Source: Geminicoccaceae bacterium
Lineage (GTDB): Bacteria; Pseudomonadota; Alphaproteobacteria; Geminicoccales; Geminicoccaceae
Direction of reading: 5' to 3'
DNA: 64,000 nucleotides
Assembly (NCBI GenBank): GCA_028285265.1
Contig: JANQPX010000013.1
Coordinates: forward strand, 62,001-126,000
Shown one piece after another: positions 53,620 through 63,204 of the stretch. The stretch's first letter is position 1; each line of letters opens with the position of its first letter. Made by a program: the position numbers and the translations under genes. The notes beneath the pieces were generated by a model that did no database searches, had not been told where the DNA came from, and saw only the letters and a list, made by a program, of their open reading frames with translations.

Positions 53620-54519
53620 ATGGAATTCGTCGCCGAATTCACCACTAACCACATGGGCAATCTTAACGTCCTTCTCCGTATGGTCGAGGCCGCGACGTGG
53701 GCAGGTGCCGACGTTATCAAGATGCAGAAGAAAGACGTCGAAACATTCTACAGTCAGGAAAAACTCAACTCTGCCTACGAGAATCCCTATGGCAAAACCT
53801 ATCGGGATTACCGCACAATCTTTGAATTCAGCCACGACGACTATCAGCGCTTTGACGACAAATGCGTCGCTGAGAACATTCCGTGGTTTTCAACCATCCA
53901 GGACGAAGCCTCCTACGACTTCATGTCACGCTATGACATGCCGATGTATAAGGTCGCCTCGATCAATGCCCGAAATCTCGACTTCTTGAAGGCCACCGCC
54001 GATCGTATCCCCGAAGACAAACGCATTGTTATCTCCGTCGCCGGGAGCGAGCTTGGCCAGATCGAGCAAGCGCTCGACATGTTTCCGCGTCATCGCATCA
54101 ATGTGCTCCACTGCGTCGCGCAGTATCCCTGCCCGCCCGAAGCCCTCCGGCTAGGCAATATCCCGGTGATGAAGCGCGAGTTCGGCGATGCGCGTATCAA
54201 AGTCGGCTATTCCGGCCATGAAATCGGTATCGAACCCTCTCTCGCCGCGATCGCGCTGGGCGCGGACATGGTCGAGCGTCACTTTGCCCTTTCCCGCCAT
54301 TCCTTCGTGCATCACATCGAGTGCAGCCTGGAGCCTGACGAATATCAGCGCATGGTGGCGATCGCTCGCTCCGTGAAGGATCTAACACCCTATGTCGACA
54401 TGCTGCCAAAAGAAGCCCTTCGATCCAGCTTCGGCATGTCATCGACGGAACGGGACTTTTTGATCGATCATCAATATGGGCGCAAATACCTCGACGATCG
54501 CGCCAAATTCGAGGCCTAA
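53620..54519 (+). CDS. NeuB-like nonulosonate synthase lacking the SAF domain
   Basis: A 299-residue TIM-barrel protein of the NeuB family, which condenses phosphoenolpyruvate with a hexosamine or hexose. Visible motifs: VAEFTTNHMGNLNVLLRMVEAA, ADVIKMQKKD, WFSTIQDEASYDFM, LHCVAQYPCPPEAL, VGYSGHEIGIEPSLAAIALGADMVERHF. It stops after SSFGMSSTERDF, so the C-terminal SAF (antifreeze-like) domain of full NeuB proteins (about 340-350 residues) is absent. AAGGGG lies ahead of the ATG at 53620. It is followed after 3 bases by the cytidylyltransferase. Confidence 0.85.
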   Translation: MEFVAEFTTNHMGNLNVLLRMVEAATWAGADVIKMQKKDVETFYSQEKLNSAYENPYGKTYRDYRTIFEFSHDDYQRFDDKCVAENIPWFSTIQDEASYDFMSRYDMPMYKVASINARNLDFLKATADRIPEDKRIVISVAGSELGQIEQALDMFPRHRINVLHCVAQYPCPPEALRLGNIPVMKREFGDARIKVGYSGHEIGIEPSLAAIALGADMVERHFALSRHSFVHHIECSLEPDEYQRMVAIARSVKDLTPYVDMLPKEALRSSFGMSSTERDFLIDHQYGRKYLDDRAKFEA

Positions 54520-54522
54520 ATC

Positions 54523-55236
54523 ATGCCGATGAGCTATGAGCGTAAGTCGTCGCCCGACGTCGTCGCTTTCGTCCACGCCAAGGGACAAAGCACACGGGTA
54601 CCGGGCAAGAACATGCGAAAGCTTGGTGATGTGCCGATGTTTTGCCACGCCATCCGCAATGCGCTTGCCTGCGAGCTGATTGATCTTGTGGTGATTGATA
54701 GCGAGAATGAAGAGATCCTGGAATTGGGGAAGCGCTACGGTGCCAAACCGTTAAGACGCCCGCCAGAACTCGCAAGCAACGCCACGACAGGCGATGATCT
54801 CATGTATTGGCAAGCCAGCAACTACAAGGACTCGCGCCTGGTCATGCAGGCGGTGCCGACCGCCCCGTTCATCCGCCCCGAAACCTATGCCGCCGCGATC
54901 CGGGCGATTGACGAGCACGATGTCGACAGCGTCTGTGCTTGCGGCAAAGAGGCATTCTATCCTTGGGTCGATGGTCGCCCCGCCTATTTTCGAGCCGACG
55001 GCACCATTCCCAACAGCTTTGAGTTGGAACCTCTAGTTTTTGAAACGACCGGCCTCTATGTCACAAAGACCGCTCATGCACTTGCGCACAAGAAGCGTAT
55101 GAATGTTGAGAGTTGTTACCCCTTGGTGGTGTCGAAAATAGAGGTTTTGGACATCAACACCGCCGAAGACTTTGATCTTGCCGAGACCGTTTGGCATGGG
55201 CTGAACCGATTGGATGCCCGAATCCGCTATGTCTGA
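54523..55236 (+). CDS. CMP-nonulosonate synthetase (NeuA-like cytidylyltransferase)
   Basis: A 237-residue nucleotidyltransferase of the acylneuraminate cytidylyltransferase type. The nucleotide-binding loop is HAKGQSTRVPGKNMRKLGD, a variant of the usual ARxGSKxxPxKN. Later blocks include PTAPFIRPETYAAAIRAI and EVLDINTAEDFDLAE. It would activate the product of the NeuB-like synthase with CTP. It ends within the start region of the histidine phosphatase gene (8-base overlap). Confidence 0.85.
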   Translation: MPMSYERKSSPDVVAFVHAKGQSTRVPGKNMRKLGDVPMFCHAIRNALACELIDLVVIDSENEEILELGKRYGAKPLRRPPELASNATTGDDLMYWQASNYKDSRLVMQAVPTAPFIRPETYAAAIRAIDEHDVDSVCACGKEAFYPWVDGRPAYFRADGTIPNSFELEPLVFETTGLYVTKTAHALAHKKRMNVESCYPLVVSKIEVLDINTAEDFDLAETVWHGLNRLDARIRYV

Positions 55237-55957
55237 GGCACGAACCATCTACCTGATCCGACATGGCCAGACCGAATGGAACCGGGCCAAGCGACTACAG
55301 GGCTCGAAGGACTCGCCGCTGACTGAGACGGGCCGACATCAAGCTGAAAGGATCGCCAAGGCCCTGGAAAGTGCGCCGCCGTCACACATGCTGACGAGTC
55401 CGCTCGGACGTGCCAAGACCACAGCATCGATGATCGCTGCCCATCTTTCCATCGACGACGAAGAGGATGCGCGGCTCGCCGAAATGCGCTTTGGCGCGGC
55501 AGAAGGGCTAACAGCTGACGAAATCGACGCACGCTGGCCTGGATTCCGTAAGAAGCGGGAGCAGGACAAATGGCACACTCGCTGGCCGGATGGTGAGTGC
55601 TATGATGATGTCGATCGACGTATGGCGTCGCTGATCAACGACGCGATCGCTCCTCAGCTCAATCTTCGGGCCGCACGGCCCTTCGCCATTGTCGCCCATG
55701 AAGCCGCCAACATCGTCTTGCTCGGCCGGCTCTTGCGCCTGCCCCCTTCATTGGCACAACGTATCAGCCAGCCCAACAACGTGGTCTATCGTGTGAGCGA
55801 TCGAACAATCGATCATGCCCAAGTCGAGACGGCCTCCCTCAACTGGATTCCGGGCCTCCTGTTAAAAGACACAGATGAGATCCACTGTCTCGAGGCTCTT
55901 GTCATGGCTGGCGGCAGCGGGCTGGAGGCCGTTGCAGGCGGACATTCTGGCGGCTGA
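55229..55957 (+). CDS. Histidine phosphatase superfamily protein
   Basis: A 242-residue phosphatase with the catalytic YLIRHGQTEWNRAKRLQGS motif, conserved TSPLGRAKTTASMI, Glu in EMRFGAAEGL, and a second His in FAIVAHEAANIVLL. The ATG at 55229 overlaps the cytidylyltransferase stop by 8 bases, showing coupling. In a NeuB-NeuA operon it could remove phosphate from a 9-phosphate product, a job usually done by HAD enzymes; alternatively it is a general phosphatase. Confidence 0.85.
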   Translation: MSEARTIYLIRHGQTEWNRAKRLQGSKDSPLTETGRHQAERIAKALESAPPSHMLTSPLGRAKTTASMIAAHLSIDDEEDARLAEMRFGAAEGLTADEIDARWPGFRKKREQDKWHTRWPDGECYDDVDRRMASLINDAIAPQLNLRAARPFAIVAHEAANIVLLGRLLRLPPSLAQRISQPNNVVYRVSDRTIDHAQVETASLNWIPGLLLKDTDEIHCLEALVMAGGSGLEAVAGGHSGG

Positions 55958-56161
55958 TGTCGATACGACACCTCACGAATTGCAACGCCCTCATGACATC
56001 GGCGGCAAGACGTCAGCCCCTAACATTTCGGTGATCTACGCCTATCGCTTAACGCAACTCTGGCCTCGACAAAATGTCCAATCGGAATAAATGGTCCGGC
56101 GATCTGTAAACATTAAGAGCCGCCCAAGAGCGCATGGGTTAAACCAAAAGGGGGAATCCGC

Positions 56162-56719
56162 ATGTCACTGGACGTTTCCGATGCCATTGCATTGGCCAAG
56201 GATTTGCTAAAGACTGGGATTGAGTTTCGTCCTCATGACCCTGAAATGGCAGAGGAATTTATGGGACGCGCCCTTCAGATCTGTGACGATCTCGGTATCG
56301 ATCGAAAGCAGATCCTTGAGGATCACAGCCTCAATGACGTCGCCGAGATGACCGGCAACTCACCCCTCGAAACGGGCGTACCGGTCGATACTGACCTCTC
56401 AATGGACAGCTCTGACCATTTGTTCATGCTGGACAATGACGCTTCGATCGATGAGGCAAGCGACGATTTGGATGGGGACGATTTGATCCTCGGTGCTGGC
56501 CCTTCGACGTCTTACGTCGACCCCGTTGATCGGGATATCGTTGAGGAAGAGACGAGGCAGACCAGTCAGCAATTGCGCGCGCTCTTGCAGCAACAGGCTC
56601 GCGTTCTTCAAAATTCCCGCGAATCCGAGACGATGGCTGAGCCCCAGGCGAAAAGGCGTGGCTTCAAGCTATTCGGCCGATCAAACGACCAACCCTTCGC
56701 GGCGCTCCAGTCAGCCTGA
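56162..56719 (+). CDS. Acidic protein of unknown function
   Basis: A 185-residue protein with a helical start (SDAIALAKDLLKTGIEFRP, MAEEFMGRALQICDDLG), a strongly acidic middle (DDLDGDDLILGAG), a Gln-rich coiled-coil-like helix (TRQTSQQLRALLQQQARVLQ) and a basic tail (AKRRGFKLFGRS). A strong AAGGGGG site lies ahead of the ATG. No family recognised, no signal peptide or membrane segment. Confidence 0.75.
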   Translation: MSLDVSDAIALAKDLLKTGIEFRPHDPEMAEEFMGRALQICDDLGIDRKQILEDHSLNDVAEMTGNSPLETGVPVDTDLSMDSSDHLFMLDNDASIDEASDDLDGDDLILGAGPSTSYVDPVDRDIVEEETRQTSQQLRALLQQQARVLQNSRESETMAEPQAKRRGFKLFGRSNDQPFAALQSA

Positions 56720-57219
56720 CGCGTTAGCTCAGCGAGGGTTGCAGCAGCTGATGTGCCCGACCCTCTAAGGCCAACGAGGCCAGACCGATGGCGTGCCAGC
56801 CTCTGACGCAAGTCGCGAGGTCATGGTGCGTCATTTTGCCAAGGATCGGGGATTGGGCGACGTCAATTGTCGCCGATCACCTGGTCAAGGCGAACATGCC
56901 GTTGTGATGATAGGGGATGAATGACACGTCGGCCGGCAAAGGACCGCTTCGCGTGTCCACAGATCATCCGAGCCAACACCCCATCGGGATCAAAGTGCTC
57001 CATCAGGGCGTCTTCATGCGCCCGATGATCCGAGCGCCGCTGGAGCTTGGTGCCGTAGCGACAGTCGGATCGGCCGACGACAACGTCGGCGGGTTTGGAG
57101 GGCTGTCGTCTGATTCGTTGTACGTTACCGGACGCGTCTCCAGGACGCCCTTTGATGACAATCCGGCGACGATGTGCATCGATCAATATCAGGCGTGGAT
57201 CGACCCTCGGCTTGCTGTT
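56720..57219. other. Intergenic region, no supported gene
   Basis: A 500-base gap between convergent genes. Two overlapping frames of about 105 codons on opposite strands cross it but neither resembles a known protein or has a clear ribosome-binding site. No terminator was recognised. Confidence 0.4.
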
Positions 57220-58137
57220 TCAGTCCTCTGTCGATGACGCCGATGGGGCCGCACTTTCGATCGGCGTCAATGAGATCAAGAAGGCTGCGATCGCTTCGCG
57301 GTCCTCGCTAGTGAGCTTGCTCGTGCCGTCTTTGACCACCTCACCCATACCAGCTCCAAAACTGTCATAATCTGGAGTGAGGCCGCTCTCGAGCGAGAAC
57401 GCGATGTCATTCTCACTCCAATCGGCAATGCCGGTGTCATGCGGGGTGATATTGGGGGTCGCCTTGCCTTCGGCGCCGACGGGATTGCCGGCGAGGTAGC
57501 GGCTCTCGTCCGGTCCTCCCAGCAGGTTTCTAGGCGTATGGCATTCGCCGCAATGGCCTGGACCGCGCACGAGATAAGCGCCACGGTTCCAAAGGTCAGA
57601 CTGGCCCGGATCGGGTTCGAAGGGGCTGTCATCGAAAAACAACAACTTCCAGCCGACGAGGCTTTGGCGAATGTTAAAGGGAAAACCGATGTCATGAGGC
57701 TCGACCTGTGTGCCAATCGGTTCAACCGTGTCCAGATAGGCCTTGAGATCGACTAAATCCTGTTCGGTCATTTTGGCATAGGAGGGATAGGGAAACGCGG
57801 GATAATAATGTTGTCCATCTGGTGATAATCCCTGGCGCATGGCGCGAACGAAGTCACCAGTTGTCCACCCTCCAATGCCGGCCTCAGGATCGGGGGTGAT
57901 ATTGGATGAATAGAAAACACCAAATGGCGTTGCAAGCGCTCTTCCGCCGGCCAGCAAAGCACCCCCGTTCTTCGCATCGGTATGGCATGCAACACACCCT
58001 CCCATGGCGAGCACATACTCACCACGCTCGGGATCGCCAACGGCATTGATACTGGGCGCATCGCCATGCCAAGGAACAAACACTCCGATGATACCAGCGA
58101 TCACCAGTAAGGCGAGCAGAACAAGTAATCGCTTCAT
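57220..58137 (-). CDS. Dihaem c-type cytochrome
   Basis: A 305-residue protein with an N-terminal hydrophobic segment (residues 4-21) that is a signal or membrane anchor, and two haem sites, GGCVACHTDA (about residue 50) and GHCGECHTPRN (about residue 195). The spacing and SSNITPDPEAGIGGWTTGDFVRAMRQG text match cytochrome subunits of alcohol- and aldehyde-dehydrogenase type enzymes. It carries electrons in the periplasm; the dehydrogenase partner is not nearby. GGAG lies 7 bases before the ATG. Same strand as, and 30 bases after, the threonine dehydratase gene. Confidence 0.9.
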   Translation of the reverse strand: MKRLLVLLALLVIAGIIGVFVPWHGDAPSINAVGDPERGEYVLAMGGCVACHTDAKNGGALLAGGRALATPFGVFYSSNITPDPEAGIGGWTTGDFVRAMRQGLSPDGQHYYPAFPYPSYAKMTEQDLVDLKAYLDTVEPIGTQVEPHDIGFPFNIRQSLVGWKLLFFDDSPFEPDPGQSDLWNRGAYLVRGPGHCGECHTPRNLLGGPDESRYLAGNPVGAEGKATPNITPHDTGIADWSENDIAFSLESGLTPDYDSFGAGMGEVVKDGTSKLTSEDREAIAAFLISLTPIESAAPSASSTED

Positions 58138-58167
58138 CGGTTGGCTCCAAAATGCTGTCGTGGGATC

Positions 58168-59163
58168 CTAGATCGCCGTTTGCGCAAGCGCTTTCTCAAA
58201 GACCGCCGGATCGACATTGCCACCAGATGCGATCACGGCGAGCGTTCGGCCCTTAGTCTCGACTCGCCCCGAAAGAACCGCCGCAAGCGACACAGCACCG
58301 CCAGGCTCCAAGACAAGCTTCAGCGTCTCGAACGCGATGGCCATCGCTGCCAATGCCTCTTTGTCCGTAACGACAAGGCCCTGGACATTGAGCGTCTTGT
58401 TGATCGCAAAAGTTAACACGCCAGGCGTCGGCGCCAAGAGCGCATCGCAAAGTGTTGGCACCCCGATCGTGACGGAACGTCGCTCCCCGGCGTCGAGTGA
58501 TTGCTTGGTGTCGTCATAGCCCTCAGGTTCGACGGCATAGATCGGGAGTTCGCGATGGGACTCTCGAAGCGCCAGCGTTGAACCAGCCGTCAACCCACCG
58601 CCGCCGCAACAAATCAGAACCGCGTCGAGCGATGCTCCCATCATCTGCGCCTGTTCCGCCAGCTCGAGGCCCGCGGTCCCCTGCCCTGCGATGATATTCG
58701 GATCGTCATAAGGTTTGATGAGCGCGGCGCCCGTGGTCTTCGCGATGTCAGCGCCAATCTCTTCCCGACTCTCGCCGTAGCGGTCCATGAGTCGAACATC
58801 AGCACCATAAGCGGCGGTATTGTTCCGTTTGATCGCCGGAGCGTCTGACGGCATGACGATCGTCGCAGGCACGCCAAGAAGCTTGGCGGCAAGCGCGACA
58901 CCTTGGGCGTGATTGCCGGAGGAGAAAGCGACCACTGGTCGCTTACCATCCCGTTCGATCACCCGGCTAATCGCGTTATAAGCGCCTCTGAACTTAAACG
59001 AGCCTGTGCGTTGCAACGGCTCAGCCTTGATCAGCAACCGCCCACCAATACGCTGGTTCAGCAGATCCGATTCCAAGAGAGGCGTCTTTCGCGCGACTCC
59101 GTTCAGTCTCTTTGACGCATCCAGGACATCGGAGAATACCGGAAGGCCTTCTTGATTGCACAT
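58168..59163 (-). CDS. Threonine/serine dehydratase (PLP)
   Basis: A 331-residue fold-type II PLP enzyme. The PLP lysine is in RTGSFKFRGAYN, the substrate loop in FSSGNHAQGVALA, and the phosphate-binding glycines in ICCGGGGLTAG. It lacks the C-terminal regulatory ACT-like domain of biosynthetic IlvA, so it is closer to catabolic threonine dehydratase or serine racemase. GGAG lies 7 bases ahead of the ATG. In line with the HAD and slt genes upstream. Confidence 0.88.
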   Translation of the reverse strand: MCNQEGLPVFSDVLDASKRLNGVARKTPLLESDLLNQRIGGRLLIKAEPLQRTGSFKFRGAYNAISRVIERDGKRPVVAFSSGNHAQGVALAAKLLGVPATIVMPSDAPAIKRNNTAAYGADVRLMDRYGESREEIGADIAKTTGAALIKPYDDPNIIAGQGTAGLELAEQAQMMGASLDAVLICCGGGGLTAGSTLALRESHRELPIYAVEPEGYDDTKQSLDAGERRSVTIGVPTLCDALLAPTPGVLTFAINKTLNVQGLVVTDKEALAAMAIAFETLKLVLEPGGAVSLAAVLSGRVETKGRTLAVIASGGNVDPAVFEKALAQTAI

Positions 59164-59193
59164 TGAGGTTCTCCGCCCTTGTTCGGCGATCCC

Positions 59194-59880
59194 CTAAATG
59201 CCGAGCAGATCGGGAAGGCCGGTCAGGTCAGCCATCTCATGCTCGGCACCGCCGGGTAAGCGCTCGACAGGCGCGCCAAAGCGATTGATCCAGACAGGTC
59301 TGAAGCCAAACACCGACGCCCCATGAACATCCCAGGCATTTGATGATTGAAAGGCGATGCTGTCGGCCTTGACGCCAAGCCGATCAACAGCGAGCTGGTA
59401 CACCGACGGATCCGGTTTGAAGATCTTGAGATCGTCAACGGAGAGGACCTCGTCGAGCAGGCTGCCGAGCCCGGCAGCGTTGACCGCAGCCTCGAGCATA
59501 TTGGGCTCGCCATTGGACAGGATTGCGGTCTTGAGACCCGCTGCTTTGAGCTTGCCGAGCATGGCTGGCACCTCAGGATACGCATCCAGACCAAGATAAG
59601 CATCCATCAGTCGATCACGGATATTGGTGGGATCAACGCCGGTCCTTGCAAGCGCATAGTCGAGCGCATCGCCGGTCACATGCCAAAAGTCCTTGTACTC
59701 ACCCATGAGCGAACGAAGCCAGGTATATTCCAGCTGCTTGGTTCGCCAGATTTGTGACAACTCATCCGCCTTTGGCCCAACATCGCCGCGCAGCCGGCCG
59801 ACGGCAGAATGCACATCGAAGAGCGTGCCATACGCATCGAAAACGCAGGCGTCGATCAGCGTCATCACAACCCGACTCAT
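59194..59880 (-). CDS. HAD-superfamily type II 2-haloacid dehalogenase-like hydrolase
   Basis: A 228-residue HAD protein with motif I VFDAYGTLFDVHSAVG (nucleophile Asp), motif II AILSNGEPNM and motif III/IV around KPDPSVYQL and FQSSNAWDVHGAS. The text matches L-2-haloacid dehalogenases; a natural substrate other than haloacids is possible. The ATG overlaps the slt stop by four bases (ATGA), so it is translated together with slt. Confidence 0.88.
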   Translation of the reverse strand: MSRVVMTLIDACVFDAYGTLFDVHSAVGRLRGDVGPKADELSQIWRTKQLEYTWLRSLMGEYKDFWHVTGDALDYALARTGVDPTNIRDRLMDAYLGLDAYPEVPAMLGKLKAAGLKTAILSNGEPNMLEAAVNAAGLGSLLDEVLSVDDLKIFKPDPSVYQLAVDRLGVKADSIAFQSSNAWDVHGASVFGFRPVWINRFGAPVERLPGGAEHEMADLTGLPDLLGI

Positions 59881-62159
59881 AGTTTCGGCACCTCGACAAC
59901 GGGATCACTCTCACCCTCTTCTGAAGCCACGTTCCTCGCTCCGGCGTCGTTAAAGCTAGGCTTGCCCACCGGCGTCAATGGTCCCCCAACCGCCGTATTG
60001 AGGGGCTTTAGCGACGGCCGATGAACCTCCAAAGAGGCTGAAGAATCTGCCTCAGTCACGACCACGTCGGGCGCCTCATAGGCCGGTTTTGCCACGGGAA
60101 TCGGGGGTGGGTGCAAGAGATTGATGCCGGGATAGTCGATCATCTCAACATCGGCTTCGGCAAGGCGCCTTTTATAGACCTCGTGCCCCTCAAGGACCCG
60201 CTGCACATAGTTTCGGGTCTCCGGATAGGGGATCAGTTCGATCCAATCAATGAGGGCATACCGATCACCTTCGCGAGGATCGCCATGCTTCTCGAGCCAA
60301 CGCTTCACCCGCAGCGGACCCGCATTATACCCAGCGAGGACGAGCGGCAATGATCCGTCGAAACGCTCGATCAGAAGCTCAAGGTAGTGCCCACCCAAGG
60401 CGGCGTTGTAATCATGGTCAGCGAGTAGGCGATCGCGGTCATAGGGTTGTTTGGCCCGCTTTGCCACAAGACGCGCTGTCGATGGGATGAGCTGCAGCAA
60501 GCCGCGTGCGCCTGCGGGACTCTTGGCATCGCGTCTGAACATGCTTTCTTGACGGGCGACGCCGAGGAGAAGCGATGGCTCGACCTCAGCGACGGGCCGC
60601 AAGAGACCTTCGATCTTTGGGATTGGGAAGGCCGCCTTTTCATAGACTTTACCGTCGAATGCCGCCGTACGGCCGAGCCTTGCCAGCAAAACAGGACGAC
60701 CGGCCGCATTGGCATAGTCGGCGATCATACCAATCTCGGTGGCCGTTTCGGCCTTCGCAGCCAATTCCTTAAGAACGTCATCGAGATAATGCTGGTCGCC
60801 AACGGCAATCAACATGCGAGCGAGAGCCGCAAGCTCCTTGGCCTCAAAGGCAGCTCGCTCATCGGCCGTCGGTTCGGATGCAACCGTCGAGACCGCCTCA
60901 CCGTTCAACTCGACACGGGCAAGCTGCCCGTAGAAGCTGGCGGCATGCAAGGCAGCGCGTCGATACCAGGCAACGGCGCCGGCTTCGTCTCGTAAAGCCG
61001 CCGCCGATCGCCCGGCCCAATAGGCCGCTCGCGCTTGGCGCACAGGGGCTACAACGCGATCGTAGAGACGAACGAAATGACGAAAAGCGGTCTTGGGGCG
61101 ATTGATGAAGCGAAGCGCTAGCCAACCGGAGAGCCATTCGGCTTCGGCATAGTCGCCTCCGCTGAGCTGCCGATGCCGGCTGACAAGATCGTAAGCGTCC
61201 TGGAACTCTCTCGCTTCGATAGCACGGCGAACATGATAGGACCGCTCATACCACCAACGTTCAGGCCGAACCAACCGGTCAGGCGGGTCGAGCAGGATTT
61301 CCTTGGCGCCATCATGCTTGCGCTTCAGACGACGCCAACGCGCTCGATCAAAGAGAAGGCCGGGATCACCTGCCAGCTCCGCGGGCACCGCATTGATCGC
61401 TTGGTCGACCCCGGGCGATTGAGTCTGCAGGGCGATTCGCGCTTTTGCAAGCTTGGCATAGGCCTTCGAAACCCGCGGCAACATCCGTTTGGCGTCCCGC
61501 CAATTGCGGTCCCAAAGAAGCTGCTCCAGCCGAGCGCTGTGATCGCCGGGGCGCAAATTCCGTCCATGGCGCTTTAGGAACGCGGTCTCTTCTTTTTTCG
61601 AAAAGTCCCCTTTCACCCAAGCCCGCCTGACATGTTGCGATGCCTCGTTGACCTCGCCGTCAGCGAAGAGGGCCTCGGCGAAGCGAATATGACCGCGCGT
61701 GCTCAAGGGCTCACGCAAGTCGAATAGGTCAGCGGTCAGCGCCTTATCAGCTGAATCGATCAGGCGCGCTTCGGCACGCTCTTGCAATTCGTCGATACGG
61801 GGCCAATCGGGATTCTCGATGATAAAGGTCGCGAGGGTGTCGAAGTCGGCGTCGTTCCTATCCTCGATCAGCCTGATCCACTGAAAGAGTTTTGTGGCCA
61901 ACGGGTCGTCAACAGTGCTCATCAAACGCTCGGCACGTTGCCACTGATCCATGTCAGCCGCGCGCAGCGCGTCACCGATGACCTCATAATCCCCGACGCC
62001 CAGCTTTGCCTCAACCTCACCTTGAAGGATCCAAGGCAAGGCGAGTAGCGACAGAAACACCAGCAACCAGCTGGTCCTGCCTAGACAGCGAACGCGATGC
62101 TCAACGACATCAAACGACGAACGCCGGACCGAGGGACGCTTTACTGCGACCCTATCCAT
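59877..62159 (-). CDS. slt: Soluble lytic murein transglycosylase
   Basis: A 760-residue protein. After a basic N-terminus it has a hydrophobic segment (SWLLVFLSLLALPWIL, about residues 20-35) as signal or anchor. A long alpha-superhelical region follows (about 40-480), then the goose-lysozyme-like catalytic domain: LLLGVARQESMFRRDAKSPAGARGLLQLIPSTA with the catalytic Glu, and VLAGYNAGPLRVKRWL. The last 90 residues are Pro/Val-rich. It cleaves peptidoglycan in the periplasm. The open frame extends upstream to 63260, but that part is antisense to dapA, so the ATG at 62159 is used. Confidence 0.88.
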   Translation of the reverse strand: MDRVAVKRPSVRRSSFDVVEHRVRCLGRTSWLLVFLSLLALPWILQGEVEAKLGVGDYEVIGDALRAADMDQWQRAERLMSTVDDPLATKLFQWIRLIEDRNDADFDTLATFIIENPDWPRIDELQERAEARLIDSADKALTADLFDLREPLSTRGHIRFAEALFADGEVNEASQHVRRAWVKGDFSKKEETAFLKRHGRNLRPGDHSARLEQLLWDRNWRDAKRMLPRVSKAYAKLAKARIALQTQSPGVDQAINAVPAELAGDPGLLFDRARWRRLKRKHDGAKEILLDPPDRLVRPERWWYERSYHVRRAIEAREFQDAYDLVSRHRQLSGGDYAEAEWLSGWLALRFINRPKTAFRHFVRLYDRVVAPVRQARAAYWAGRSAAALRDEAGAVAWYRRAALHAASFYGQLARVELNGEAVSTVASEPTADERAAFEAKELAALARMLIAVGDQHYLDDVLKELAAKAETATEIGMIADYANAAGRPVLLARLGRTAAFDGKVYEKAAFPIPKIEGLLRPVAEVEPSLLLGVARQESMFRRDAKSPAGARGLLQLIPSTARLVAKRAKQPYDRDRLLADHDYNAALGGHYLELLIERFDGSLPLVLAGYNAGPLRVKRWLEKHGDPREGDRYALIDWIELIPYPETRNYVQRVLEGHEVYKRRLAEADVEMIDYPGINLLHPPPIPVAKPAYEAPDVVVTEADSSASLEVHRPSLKPLNTAVGGPLTPVGKPSFNDAGARNVASEEGESDPVVEVPKL

Positions 62160-62324
62160 CAACGCCGCAACATCCTGCGTTGCCTCATGACCAAGTGTAG
62201 AACTCCCCCGAATCGATTTGCGCCACCGACGCCATAAAATCAGGCTCCACTTGCCGCGACCGCCCGCTCCTCCTATGGTGCGGCTGGGTTTACCAAGCCA
62301 TAGTCCGCTATAGGGATTTATACA

Positions 62325-63200
62325 ATGTTTCGCGGGTCTATTGTGGCGTTGATCACGCCATTTCGCAACGGGGCCGTCGACGAAAAGACGCTTCGCAACT
62401 TGGTCGATTGGCATGTCGACCAAGGTACTAATGCTATCGTCCCCGTGGGGACAACCGGCGAATCGCCGACGCTCGACCATGCCGAACACAAGCGGGTGGT
62501 GGAGATCACGATCGACGCAGTCGCCGGGCGCATTCCGGTCATTGCGGGCACCGGCTCGAATTCGACGGCGGAAGCGATCGATCTCACGCGGCATGCAAAA
62601 GAAGCCGGAGCAGATGCCGCCCTCGTGGTCACTCCCTACTATAATAAGCCGACCCAGGCCGGCCTCTATGCACACTACAAAGCGATCATCGATTCCGTCG
62701 ACTTGCCGGTCATCATCTATAACATTCCGGGCCGCAGCATTATCGACATGAGCGTCGAGACGATGAGCAGCCTTGCGGAGGAAGCGAACATCGTCGGTGT
62801 GAAAGATTCGACCGGCGATATGGCTCGCCCCGTGCTGACCACCAGTGCCTGTGGCAACGACTTTTGCCAACTCACTGGAGAAGACGCGAATGTCTTGGCG
62901 TTCCTCGCCCATGGTGGCGATGGAGCCATTTCGGTAACAGCCAATATTGCACCTCGCCTTTGCGCTGACCTGCACACCGCTTGGCAGCAAGGCGATTCGG
63001 CTGAGGCCCTTACGATCCATCGACGCTTGATGCCCTTGCATCGAGCCTTGTTCATGGAAACCAGTCCATCGCCAGTGAAATACGCACTGTCTCGCCTTGG
63101 CAAAGCCGACGCGGAACTGCGTCTTCCCATGGTGCCTTGCTCTGAGTCGACCAAGAAGGCGGTCGATCTCGCGATGGTGTCCGCCGGCCTGATGAACTAA
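62325..63200 (+). CDS. dapA: 4-hydroxy-tetrahydrodipicolinate synthase
   Basis: A 291-residue TIM-barrel enzyme condensing pyruvate and aspartate semialdehyde in lysine and meso-diaminopimelate synthesis. Motifs: [33 protein letters not shown] with catalytic Tyr, and the Schiff-base Lys in [10 protein letters not shown]. Divergent from slt and followed after 4 bases by smpB, a gene order frequent in alphaproteobacteria. Both flanking genes touch peptidoglycan: the product feeds cell-wall DAP and slt remodels it. Confidence 0.95.
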   Translation: MFRGSIVALITPFRNGAVDEKTLRNLVDWHVDQGTNAIVPVGTTGESPTLDHAEHKRVVEITIDAVAGRIPVIAGTGSNSTAEAIDLTRHAKEAGADAALVVTPYYNKPTQAGLYAHYKAIIDSVDLPVIIYNIPGRSIIDMSVETMSSLAEEANIVGVKDSTGDMARPVLTTSACGNDFCQLTGEDANVLAFLAHGGDGAISVTANIAPRLCADLHTAWQQGDSAEALTIHRRLMPLHRALFMETSPSPVKYALSRLGKADAELRLPMVPCSESTKKAVDLAMVSAGLMN

Positions 63201-63204
63201 GAGC

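Noticed and set aside
56863-57237. Two overlapping frames of about 105 codons on opposite strands in the 500-base gap
   Set aside because: Neither has a good ribosome-binding site or recognisable content, and they exclude each other.
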